NCBI RefSeq assembly: GCF_900142985.1
Contig: NZ_LT670849.1
Location: 1,054,001 to 1,118,000, forward strand
Reading direction: 5' to 3'
Length of the DNA: 64,000 nucleotides
From: Bradyrhizobium erythrophlei
GTDB lineage: Bacteria; Pseudomonadota; Alphaproteobacteria; Rhizobiales; Xanthobacteraceae
The notes under the pieces were generated by a model, which searched no databases, was not told the origin of the DNA, and worked only from the letters and a program-made list of their open reading frames with translations. The translations under genes and the position numbers were made by a program. Below, piece after piece: positions 8,664 through 16,232 of the stretch; within the stretch, counting starts at the first letter, position 1; every line of letters begins with the position of its first letter.

Positions 8664-10115
8664 TCAGGCCCTGCCGGAGAAGACGTCCTTGCGAACGAGC
8701 GCATGGACGCCCCAGTTGCCGTCGACCACCTGCGTTACTCCGAAATCGACGCCGATCGACATCAGCGAAATCGCTTCGTCCTCGGTCAGGCCTTTCGTCG
8801 TCATCAGGAAGTGACGCATCTTGCGGAACGCGTCCCGCATCGCAAGATCGACGGACGATTTGCTGTAAATCGCCGACTGAGCCTCTGGTCCCAACTCCTT
8901 GAGGTAGTTGGCGAACGAGAAGCCGTGGACCAGCCATTCGGTCTGCGTTTCAAGCAATGGATAGTTCAACTGCTCAAGCGGCGTTCCGCCAAGATCGGCC
9001 TTCTTGTGCACGATGAGCTGGAACGTGCCGGTCATCGAGCATTCGATCGCCGTGCCGCACAATTCGCTGTCGCCCTGCGAGGCGTGAGGATCGCCGGCGG
9101 AAAGAAGCGCGCCTTCGACGGCGACGGGATAGTACATGGTCGCGCCTTTACCGATCCGCCAGTTGTCGATGTTGCCGCCGGTATAGCTCGGCGGGATCGT
9201 GTCGACGAAATCGGCTTCGGAGGGAGCAAGCCCGAGCGTTCCGAAGTGCGGCCGGATTGGAAGCCGGACACCCTTGAGAACGTCATTGTTGCGCTTGGTC
9301 TTGGAGTGATCAACGGGAACGCCGGGGTAATCGATCGTCGTGTGAGTGACGCCGAAAGGATCGGTCTGCGGCACCCACTGGAAGTTATAGACAGCTTCGG
9401 CCCAATTCTTTCCGCCCGTCGTTTCGAGCTGATAGATCGTCACGACCTCGCGCTTCGCGCCGCCGAGCAGGTCGTTGTACTGGAACCCCCAGTTGGCGGC
9501 CGCGTTCGAGCCGAAGGATTTTCCCTTGAACTGCGGATTGGCGCAGGAGCGCGGCACGCAATCCAGGATGCGCACTTCAAGAATATCGCCGGGCTCCGCG
9601 CCACGCACGAACACCGGCCCCGTCATGATGTGGACGCCCTGGCCGTCACCGGAGCCTTTCTTGTAGACCTTCGGGTCGGTCGAACCCGCGCCGCGACGAT
9701 CGACGCCCTTCTTGTCCTTGGTCCAGAGAAAAACGCTTTCGGCGCCGGGATCGCCCGTCACCATGCGCTCCAGATCGTCACCGGCGTGGTGGGTGAGCGT
9801 TTCGATCGTAACGATATCGCCGCTGTTGATTTCAACGCGCGGCTTGAGCGTTTTGCTGAAATAGCCCCAGTGAACCGTGTCGGCATTGGCCGACAATGTG
9901 TGCCAGGAACGCTCCGCCGGCTGTCGCGCGGCGGAAGCCTGCGCAAGCGCCGGCGTTACGACCGACAGGCCACCGAATGCGCCGAGCGCCGCCGCTCCGC
10001 CACCCGCAAACACGCCCGAGCGCAACAGACTGCGCCGTTCGATATCGAGCCCCTCTTTGAATTTCTCGTAGTGCAGCTTGAAATGCGGGCAATTGAGATC
10101 GTCACCTTGGCACAT
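8664..10115 (-). CDS. acetamidase/formamidase family protein with Tat-like signal
   Basis: A member of the FmdA/AmdA family, which hydrolyses formamide or short amides to ammonia and the acid. Recognisable parts are VKAxSGD-like IEINSGDIVTIET, the GPVFVRGAEPGDILEVRI stretch, RPHFGTLGLAP, and GDPHASQGDSELCGTAIE. Residues 25-60 contain ERRSLLRSG followed by an Ala/Gly-rich hydrophobic stretch ending TPALAQA, which looks like a twin-arginine signal. Most characterised family members are cytoplasmic, so export is unusual. At 483 aa it is longer than the usual 310-410. A strong GGGAGGGAG ribosome binding site precedes ATG 10115. It is convergent with ggt. Confidence 0.85.
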   Translation of the reverse strand: MCQGDDLNCPHFKLHYEKFKEGLDIERRSLLRSGVFAGGGAAALGAFGGLSVVTPALAQASAARQPAERSWHTLSANADTVHWGYFSKTLKPRVEINSGDIVTIETLTHHAGDDLERMVTGDPGAESVFLWTKDKKGVDRRGAGSTDPKVYKKGSGDGQGVHIMTGPVFVRGAEPGDILEVRILDCVPRSCANPQFKGKSFGSNAAANWGFQYNDLLGGAKREVVTIYQLETTGGKNWAEAVYNFQWVPQTDPFGVTHTTIDYPGVPVDHSKTKRNNDVLKGVRLPIRPHFGTLGLAPSEADFVDTIPPSYTGGNIDNWRIGKGATMYYPVAVEGALLSAGDPHASQGDSELCGTAIECSMTGTFQLIVHKKADLGGTPLEQLNYPLLETQTEWLVHGFSFANYLKELGPEAQSAIYSKSSVDLAMRDAFRKMRHFLMTTKGLTEDEAISLMSIGVDFGVTQVVDGNWGVHALVRKDVFSGRA

Positions 10116-10576
10116 TGCTGAGCTCCCTCCCTGTCGACTGAATGCTGGCGGCGGCGATCTTCGACGGAGGTATTGGATTCAACAAGGCCTGATTTTGAGC
10201 GTGCCTGCCCTGTTTGTACGCGGCGTTCTCCGTGAACGAAATTCTTTGAGGTCTCTCAAGCCTTTAGATTTGGCTGCGTGAGCCACATGGGTGCCAACGG
10301 ATTTGGCAGCGGCAAATTGATCCAAGCAAATGGATCCACGTCGGGTGATCCAAGGCACGGCCATGCCGTCGTCAGGATCTCCTCCATCGGAGGTCCGCCG
10401 GCCATCCGATGCCTTGCGGTCCGGAAGCGCGCTTATGAGTTCGGATCACCCCCACGGCTTCGCGAACAGCCGCACCGCAATGAACCAGGTTCCGATATTA
10501 ACGCTTTAATAACCGATCTTACTAACTCACGCTCCACGCTCCGCCAGTATCCTGTTCCGGCGGGGAGCGAGAAAAC
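10116..10576. other. 461-bp non-coding spacer between divergent genes
   Basis: This spacer separates the divergent formamidase-like and c-di-GMP enzyme genes and must hold both promoters. I see no convincing coding frame, long hairpin or repeat. A GGCGGGGAG ribosome binding site lies near 10558-10566, before ATG 10577. Confidence 0.6.
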
Positions 10577-13500
10577 ATGCTGACGACCAGAAAAAAATCT
10601 GTCGGCGGGGGAAAAGACACGATCGACAATGGCGTCTTGACGGACGGCTTTTCGTCGCGCCGACGCAATCCTATTCTCTGGCTTGTCATCTGTGGAATTC
10701 TGCTGATTGCCGCCATTGCGGTCGGCACCGCAATGATGGTTCGCAATTTCCGCGATCATGCGATCGAGAGCAGCAAACGCGAGCTGGAAAATGCCGTCGT
10801 TTTGCTTGCGCGTCACTTCGACCAGCAGCTGGACGATGCGGAAGTACCGCTCGCCGACCTGATCGAACAAATCCACCAGGATGGCATCGCGTCTGCGGAA
10901 GATTTCAGACGCCGGATGTCAACCGCCGAGACGCACCTCAAGCTGGTGGAAAAAGTCAGCCGGGCATCCAAGGTCGCCGGCATCAATATCTATGCTGCCG
11001 ATGGCACCCTGATCAATTCATCGGAAACCGCGGCCGTCCCGTACGTCACGATCGCCGACCGCGCCTATTTCAACGCCCTCAAATCCAGCTCGAATGAGAC
11101 GGAGCCCCAGATCGAACTGGTGCTCAGCCGCTTCACCGGGGTTTGGAAAACGCTCCTCGCCCGCAAGGTAGCTGGCGAAAACGGTGAATTTCTGGGCGTC
11201 GTTTCGCGCGCCATCCCGCCGGCAAAATTCGAGGAATTTTTCTCCGCAGTCGCACTCGGACAAGACGCGACGATCTCCATGCACCACCATGGCGGAAAGT
11301 TGCTGGCGCGCTATCCGCATGTCGAGGCCGTGATGGGCAAGGATTTCAGAACAGACTCTACACCGGAGGCCGCCGCCTTCCTGAAACAGGACCATGGCAC
11401 GACCCGGCTTCTCAGCCCGGTCGACGGCGTCGAGCGGCTGGTCTCCATTCAGAGCCTGGCGCGTTTTCCGATTTCGGTCGTGGCGACGACCACAGTTGCC
11501 TCAGCTCTCGCCGAATGGCGGGCGCAGACCAATTTCCTGGTGATCGCCGCGGCTCTTTCGGCCGTCATCGTCGCGATCACCATCGTGCTGATCGTCAGGC
11601 GTCTGAGATGGCAGCATCAATCGTCGCAGCGGCGCGTCAGGCTGGAAAAGCAGCGCCTGGATACTGCCGTCGAGAACATGATGCAGGGTCTGACTTTGTT
11701 CGACCAGCATCGGCGGCTCGTCGTCTGCAACCAGCGATATATCGAGATGTACGGGTTGTCGCCCGAGGTGGTGAAACCCGGCTGCCACCTTCATGATCTG
11801 ATAGCCCATCGAAACGAGCTCGGGTCGATCCGGGTCGAGGTCGACGAATATTGCGAACGGATTGTCGAGCACGTGGCGCGCGGAGAATCCGTCACCCTGG
11901 AAACTGCCGAAGGGCGTTCAATTCAAATCGCGCATCGTGCGCTGCCGGACGGCGGCTGGGTCGCCACGCACGAAGACATCACCGAACGTACGCAGCAGGA
12001 AAACGCCATCCTGCAACAGGCCAACGACCTTGCGCGCATCAACGTGCAGTTCGATGCGGCCTTGAGCAACATGGCTCAGGGGCTCTGCATGTTCGACGGC
12101 GAGAAGCGGCTCGTGGTCTGGAACGAACGTTACGCCATGCTGTATCAACTCCCGCAGGAGCTTCTGAGGGTAGGAACGCCCCATCAGGCCGTCATTGCCG
12201 ACCGAATCTCGCGCGGCATTCTCAAAGGAGACACCAGCGCCTCCGCGGCCGAGCAGAAGCTCGCGTCCTTGAACCTGCTGCCGAAGGATGCGGCATCGTG
12301 CCGAGTCGATGAATTCGCCGACGGGCGTTTCATCCTGGTCACCCGGCAGCCGATGGCCGACGGCGGATGGCTGGCGACGCATGAGGACATCACCGAACGG
12401 CGGCGGGCGGAGGCAGAGATCGTTCATCTGGCGCGCCACGACGCGCTGACGGGACTGGCAAACCGGGCCGAATTCAATGCGAAGCTCAAAGAGGCGTGCA
12501 AGCGCCTGAAACGCAGCGGTGGCACCGTTACCGTCATGATGGTCGACCTCGACAAGTTCAAGGTCGTCAATGACACGCTCGGCCATCCGGCCGGCGATCA
12601 ATTGCTGATCGAGGTCGGACGACGCCTGCAGTCCACGGTGCGGGAAACCGACGCCGTGGCCCGGTTGGGCGGCGACGAATTCGCCATCATCCAGGAGGGT
12701 GGCGTCAATCAGCGCGAGGCCGCGATCGCGCTCGCGCTGCGGATCATCAACGCCATTGCCCAGCCGTTTGACCTCAACGGCAGCCGCGCCAATCTCGGCG
12801 CCAGCGTCGGCATCGTGCTCGCACCGGAACATGAGATCGATCCCGAGGGCCTGTTGAAGCGCGCCGACCTTGCGCTCTACGACGCCAAGTCCAGCGGCCG
12901 GAACGATTACCGGTTCTTCCGCAACGAACTTCTCGAGGTCGCCGACACGCAGCGCACCGCGGAGATTGAACTGCGAGACGCCATCGAACAGGAACAGTTC
13001 GAATTGTTCTACCAGCCCGTCGTCGACGTAAAGACGCGGATGCTGTCCGGCGTCGAGGCCCTGGTCCGATGGCGTCATCCGGTCAAAGGCTTTATCGCGC
13101 CTGATAAATTCATTCCGCTGGCGGAAACGACTGGCCTCATCGGTCCTCTCGGCGAATGGATCCTGCGGCGCGCTTGCACGGACGCGGCCTCATGGCCCGA
13201 GCATATCAAGCTCGCGGTCAATATCTCGGCCATTCAATTCCAGAAAGGCAACCTCTTTGAGATAATCATACGTACGCTGCTGGAAACCGGCATCAAACCA
13301 GAGCGGCTGGAACTTGAAATCACCGAAACCTCGCTGCTCGAGAACCAGGAAGCCCATCTGACGACGATACGCCAGGCCAAGAACCTCGGCATATCCGTGG
13401 CGCTCGACGACTTCGGCACCGGATATTCTTCCGTGAACTATCTGACGAATTTTCCGTTCGACAAGATCAAGATCGACAAGTCGTTCACGCAAGGCGTCCT

Positions 13501-13720
13501 CAGTCGCCGGGACTGCAAGGCGGTCGTGGCCTCGACACTCGCACTCGCGCAAGGTCTCGGAACCGTGACCACGGCCGAAGGCGTCGAGACCGAAGAACAA
13601 CTGGAGTATATGCGCGCGGCGGGGGTAGACTTGGTGCAAGGCTATCTGTTCGGCCGGCCGGTACCGATCTCCCAGCTCAAGCTAGACGCCACGCACGTGC
13701 CCAAGGACATGGTGGCGTAG
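10577..13720 (+). CDS. membrane dCache-PAS-PAS-GGDEF-EAL c-di-GMP enzyme
   Basis: A sensor that makes and/or degrades cyclic di-GMP at the inner membrane. Membrane helices at about 31-53 and 316-340 flank a periplasmic Cache-like sensor. Two PAS-like domains follow (about 350-470 and 485-605), each ending GGW(V/L)ATHEDITER. The GGDEF motif is intact at 698-702, with an RxxD inhibitory site (RETD) at 689-692. The EAL motif is at 827-829, and the catalytic set (NISAIQF, EITETSLLE, DDFGTGYSS, KIKIDKSF, EGVETEEQ, QGYLFGRP) is all present. Both activities are therefore plausible. The next gene, on the same strand 42 bases later, encodes a heme protein. Confidence 0.95.
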   Translation: MLTTRKKSVGGGKDTIDNGVLTDGFSSRRRNPILWLVICGILLIAAIAVGTAMMVRNFRDHAIESSKRELENAVVLLARHFDQQLDDAEVPLADLIEQIHQDGIASAEDFRRRMSTAETHLKLVEKVSRASKVAGINIYAADGTLINSSETAAVPYVTIADRAYFNALKSSSNETEPQIELVLSRFTGVWKTLLARKVAGENGEFLGVVSRAIPPAKFEEFFSAVALGQDATISMHHHGGKLLARYPHVEAVMGKDFRTDSTPEAAAFLKQDHGTTRLLSPVDGVERLVSIQSLARFPISVVATTTVASALAEWRAQTNFLVIAAALSAVIVAITIVLIVRRLRWQHQSSQRRVRLEKQRLDTAVENMMQGLTLFDQHRRLVVCNQRYIEMYGLSPEVVKPGCHLHDLIAHRNELGSIRVEVDEYCERIVEHVARGESVTLETAEGRSIQIAHRALPDGGWVATHEDITERTQQENAILQQANDLARINVQFDAALSNMAQGLCMFDGEKRLVVWNERYAMLYQLPQELLRVGTPHQAVIADRISRGILKGDTSASAAEQKLASLNLLPKDAASCRVDEFADGRFILVTRQPMADGGWLATHEDITERRRAEAEIVHLARHDALTGLANRAEFNAKLKEACKRLKRSGGTVTVMMVDLDKFKVVNDTLGHPAGDQLLIEVGRRLQSTVRETDAVARLGGDEFAIIQEGGVNQREAAIALALRIINAIAQPFDLNGSRANLGASVGIVLAPEHEIDPEGLLKRADLALYDAKSSGRNDYRFFRNELLEVADTQRTAEIELRDAIEQEQFELFYQPVVDVKTRMLSGVEALVRWRHPVKGFIAPDKFIPLAETTGLIGPLGEWILRRACTDAASWPEHIKLAVNISAIQFQKGNLFEIIIRTLLETGIKPERLELEITETSLLENQEAHLTTIRQAKNLGISVALDDFGTGYSSVNYLTNFPFDKIKIDKSFTQGVLSRRDCKAVVASTLALAQGLGTVTTAEGVETEEQLEYMRAAGVDLVQGYLFGRPVPISQLKLDATHVPKDMVA

Positions 13721-13762
13721 CTTTTTCGCGTACCGGCAAAACTCTCGGAAGGGAACGCGCGA

Positions 13763-14221
13763 ATGAAACGGATCGTCATTGCCGCGATCGTGATTGCCGG
13801 TTCGGCGATGCTCGCAGCCGCCCAGCCGGCGAAAGAGCCCTATGAGCCCGGCCTTGGCGAGTTCATGACGGCGACCCAGCTTCGCCACGCCAAACTCTGG
13901 TTTGCGGGCAAGAACCGCAACTGGGAGCTTGCGGCCTATGAGGTCGACGAGATCAAGGAAGGGCTTCAGGACGCGGCGAAGTTTCACGCGACCGTCGATG
14001 GAATTCCCGTCGCCGAGATGATCAAGACCATGCTGGATCCGCGGCTTGAGCGGATCGCAAAAGCAATCGATGCCAGGAACAGCGCCCAGTTTGCCTCAGC
14101 CTTCGACGCCCTGACCGACGGCTGCAACAGTTGCCACACCAAGGCCGGCAAACCGTTCATCCGCATCCAGCGCCCGAGCGAGCCTCCGCTCAGCAACCAG
14201 AATTTTGCGCCGCCAAAATGA
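13763..14221 (+). CDS. c-type cytochrome, cytochrome c'-like
   Basis: An exported heme protein. Residues 1-20 are a signal peptide (IVIAAIVIAGSAMLAAA). A single heme-c attachment site CNSCH is at 121-125 near the C-terminus of an otherwise helical protein. That is the arrangement of class II cytochromes (c' and relatives), which bind NO or CO or carry electrons in the periplasm. At 152 aa it fits the class. It follows the c-di-GMP enzyme closely on the same strand. Ligand binding linked to that sensor is inference only. It is convergent with the Sel1-repeat gene. Confidence 0.85.
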   Translation: MKRIVIAAIVIAGSAMLAAAQPAKEPYEPGLGEFMTATQLRHAKLWFAGKNRNWELAAYEVDEIKEGLQDAAKFHATVDGIPVAEMIKTMLDPRLERIAKAIDARNSAQFASAFDALTDGCNSCHTKAGKPFIRIQRPSEPPLSNQNFAPPK

Positions 14222-14230
14222 GGCGCCGAC

Positions 14231-15145
14231 TTATTTTGCCTGGGATTCGATCGTCACGACGGGATGCGGCCTCCACTCCTGGGCCAGCCTCTCCGCTTCC
14301 GCGATCTGCGCGCCCGTCATCAGCGCCATCAGCCTGTCCCGTTGTTCGGGCGCCGTGTATTTCGGCGTATCGACCAGCTGGATGCCAAGCGGTGCCGGTG
14401 GCTTTGTATCGCCGAATGCGATCGCCAGATTGAACCACATCAGCGCGCGGACAAAATCCTGGGCCGTACCGCGGCCTGACGCATACATGGCGGCGATATT
14501 GTACTGCGGGCTGTGTATCCACGTGTTGGCGGGCCGATCGTAAATCTTGTTGGCCGCGCGCCGGTACCAACGGAATGCCTCGGCATCGTCCTGGGCGACT
14601 TGAAAACCACGTTCGTAAGCGACGCCAAGAACATTTTCCGCGTAGGAAGAGCTTTGATCCGCCGCGATGCGATACCACTTGAAGGCTTCGCCGAGGTCCT
14701 GAGTCACGCCGAGCCCTGCCAGATAGCAATCCGCGAGATTGTTCTGCGCGACCGCTAGGCCCCCCTGATCGGCGGCACGGCGAAACCATTTCACCGCTTC
14801 GGCTCCGTTGCGCTCGACGCCCTGGCCTTGCTGATACAGGACCCCGACCTCGTTCTGTGCGTCCGGCTGCCCCCTGTCCGCTGCTAATCGCAGCCACCTC
14901 ATCCCCATGGCGTAGTCCTGCGGAACGCCCTGGCCCTTGACGTACATGATCCCGAGAATGCGTTCGGCATAGGGATTGGCCTGATCGGCCAGGGTCCCGA
15001 GCAGGCGCAGCGCAGTGACATAGTCGCCAGCACCGATTGCCGTCTGCGCGTCCTCGAGATCACCTGCGTTGGCAGGCAGGAGCGACGCCAGGGTCCATAG
15101 AGCGGCGGCAAATGCAGTGAATGGATTTCTCAACGCGACGGCCAT
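14231..15145 (-). CDS. exported Sel1-repeat (TPR-like) protein
   Basis: Residues 1-27 form a signal peptide (FAAALWTLASLLPANAG). At least four Sel1-type repeats of about 36 aa follow, recognisable by A-x-x-x-LG-x-x-Y-x-x-G-x-GV-x-x-D: LGIMYVKGQGVPQDYA, VGVLYQQGQGVERNG, LADCYLAGLGVTQDL and LGVAYERGFQVAQDD. A fifth partial one is IAAMYASGRGTAQDF. Such proteins are scaffolds for protein-protein contacts, here in the periplasm. The partner is unknown. At 304 aa it is ordinary for the type. It converges with the cytochrome gene (9-base gap). Confidence 0.88.
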   Translation of the reverse strand: MAVALRNPFTAFAAALWTLASLLPANAGDLEDAQTAIGAGDYVTALRLLGTLADQANPYAERILGIMYVKGQGVPQDYAMGMRWLRLAADRGQPDAQNEVGVLYQQGQGVERNGAEAVKWFRRAADQGGLAVAQNNLADCYLAGLGVTQDLGEAFKWYRIAADQSSSYAENVLGVAYERGFQVAQDDAEAFRWYRRAANKIYDRPANTWIHSPQYNIAAMYASGRGTAQDFVRALMWFNLAIAFGDTKPPAPLGIQLVDTPKYTAPEQRDRLMALMTGAQIAEAERLAQEWRPHPVVTIESQAK

Positions 15146-15301
15146 TTCGGGTTCCTGCTGGCCTGAAGCTATGTTGGCCTAAAAAGGTGCGTCAATAGCC
15201 GGTATCCGGGCTGGCTCGACGATGGATTGTTCAAATCCCCTTGTAGCCCATAGCAGAAGTTCCCGGGTACGCTTTATAGTGAAGGAAACAAAAGGATACC
15301 C

Positions 15302-15808
15302 ATGATCCACGTCTGTTCGCTTGCGGCCCTTCCCTCCACCGTTGAGACCACCGGCGCCAGCCATGTACTCACCGTCATGGCCAATGTCGCTCAGGTGCAA
15401 CGGCCGGCCTCCGTGCTGCCCGCCAATCACCTGAGGGTGCAGATGGACGACATCACCGAAGCGGCCGAAGGCTTCATCGCGCCGTCCGACATCCATATCG
15501 AGCAGGTGCTGAATTTCGTGCGCGGCTGGGATCGCCATGCGCCGCTGGTGGTGCATTGCTACGCCGGCATCAGCCGCTCGACCGCAAGCGCCTTTGCCGC
15601 CGTCTGTGCGCTCAATCCGCATCGCGACGAGATCGCGATCGCACGCCAGATCCGCGCGGCCTCGCCGATTGCCGCACCGAACCGGCTGATCGTCAGCCTG
15701 GCGGACAAGGCGCTGGGGCGCGAGGGACGGATGCTGCGTGCGCTCGACGAGATGGGTCCGGGAAGTCTGACGACCGTGGGCCAGCCGTTCCACATCGCCC
15801 TCGAATGA
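15302..15808 (+). CDS. small tyrosine/dual-specificity-like phosphatase
   Basis: A cytoplasmic protein with the cysteine phosphatase signature C-x5-R: HCYAGISRSTAS, with nucleophile Cys86 and Arg92. An Asp pair at 49-50 (VQMDD) could be the general acid. At 168 aa it is the size of alphaproteobacterial tyrosine phosphatase family proteins, whose substrates are mostly unknown. ATG 15302 follows an AAAGGA-type ribosome binding site (KETKGYP region, about 15288-15296). The gene is followed immediately by a cluster of four palindromes beginning 2 bases after the stop. Confidence 0.88.
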   Translation: MIHVCSLAALPSTVETTGASHVLTVMANVAQVQRPASVLPANHLRVQMDDITEAAEGFIAPSDIHIEQVLNFVRGWDRHAPLVVHCYAGISRSTASAFAAVCALNPHRDEIAIARQIRAASPIAAPNRLIVSLADKALGREGRMLRALDEMGPGSLTTVGQPFHIALE

Positions 15809-15809
15809 C

Positions 15810-16136
15810 CTAGTGGTCCGATTCTAACATTTGCATCCCGGTGTGGCTGGCATGTTTGCAAATGTTAGAATCAAAGGACCACTGGTGTCCCGAATCCGAA
15901 GTCCGCACGCATTTGCGGCCCCTCTTTTGCGAACTTCGGATTCAAAGGGACACCAGATATCTATGAATCTAGTGTGGTTTAGGTTCAGAAGTTCTCTTGA
16001 CGAATTCGCGGCAAAACCGAAGAGAACTTCTGAACCACCACACTAGCAAATATAAGCTTCTAGTGGAGTTTTGGATTTGACGTTCGCTTGATGCATTCCT
16101 GGCTACGGGGGGCGAATGTCAAATCCACTCCACTAG
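15810..16136. repeat. Nested cluster of four palindromes (pair 4 inside pair 3)
   Basis: Four palindromes: 15810-15885, 15882-15956, 15969-16046 and 16060-16136. The first and fourth carry the two arms of subtype A (GATTCTAACATT and GGATTTGAC). The second and third form a different pair (GAATCCGAAG and GGTTCAGAAG). The bulges read right, right, left, left, as expected if one pair sits inside the other. The linker CAAATATAAGCTT of the outer unit survives between copies three and four. The inner unit begins by sharing CTGG with the end of copy one and ends in CTAG. Confidence 0.9.
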
Positions 16137-16232
16137 CGACGCCATCGACCGATTTGAACTTTTGCCGTCCGGAACGACACTCAGGTAGAATGCGGCCGGC
16201 ATCCATGCTGGCTGCCGGTTGCGGGGTGCCTG

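Noticed and set aside
8625..10121. 498-codon open frame opposite the formamidase-like gene
   Set aside because: Antisense shadow; the encoded protein has no known domain.
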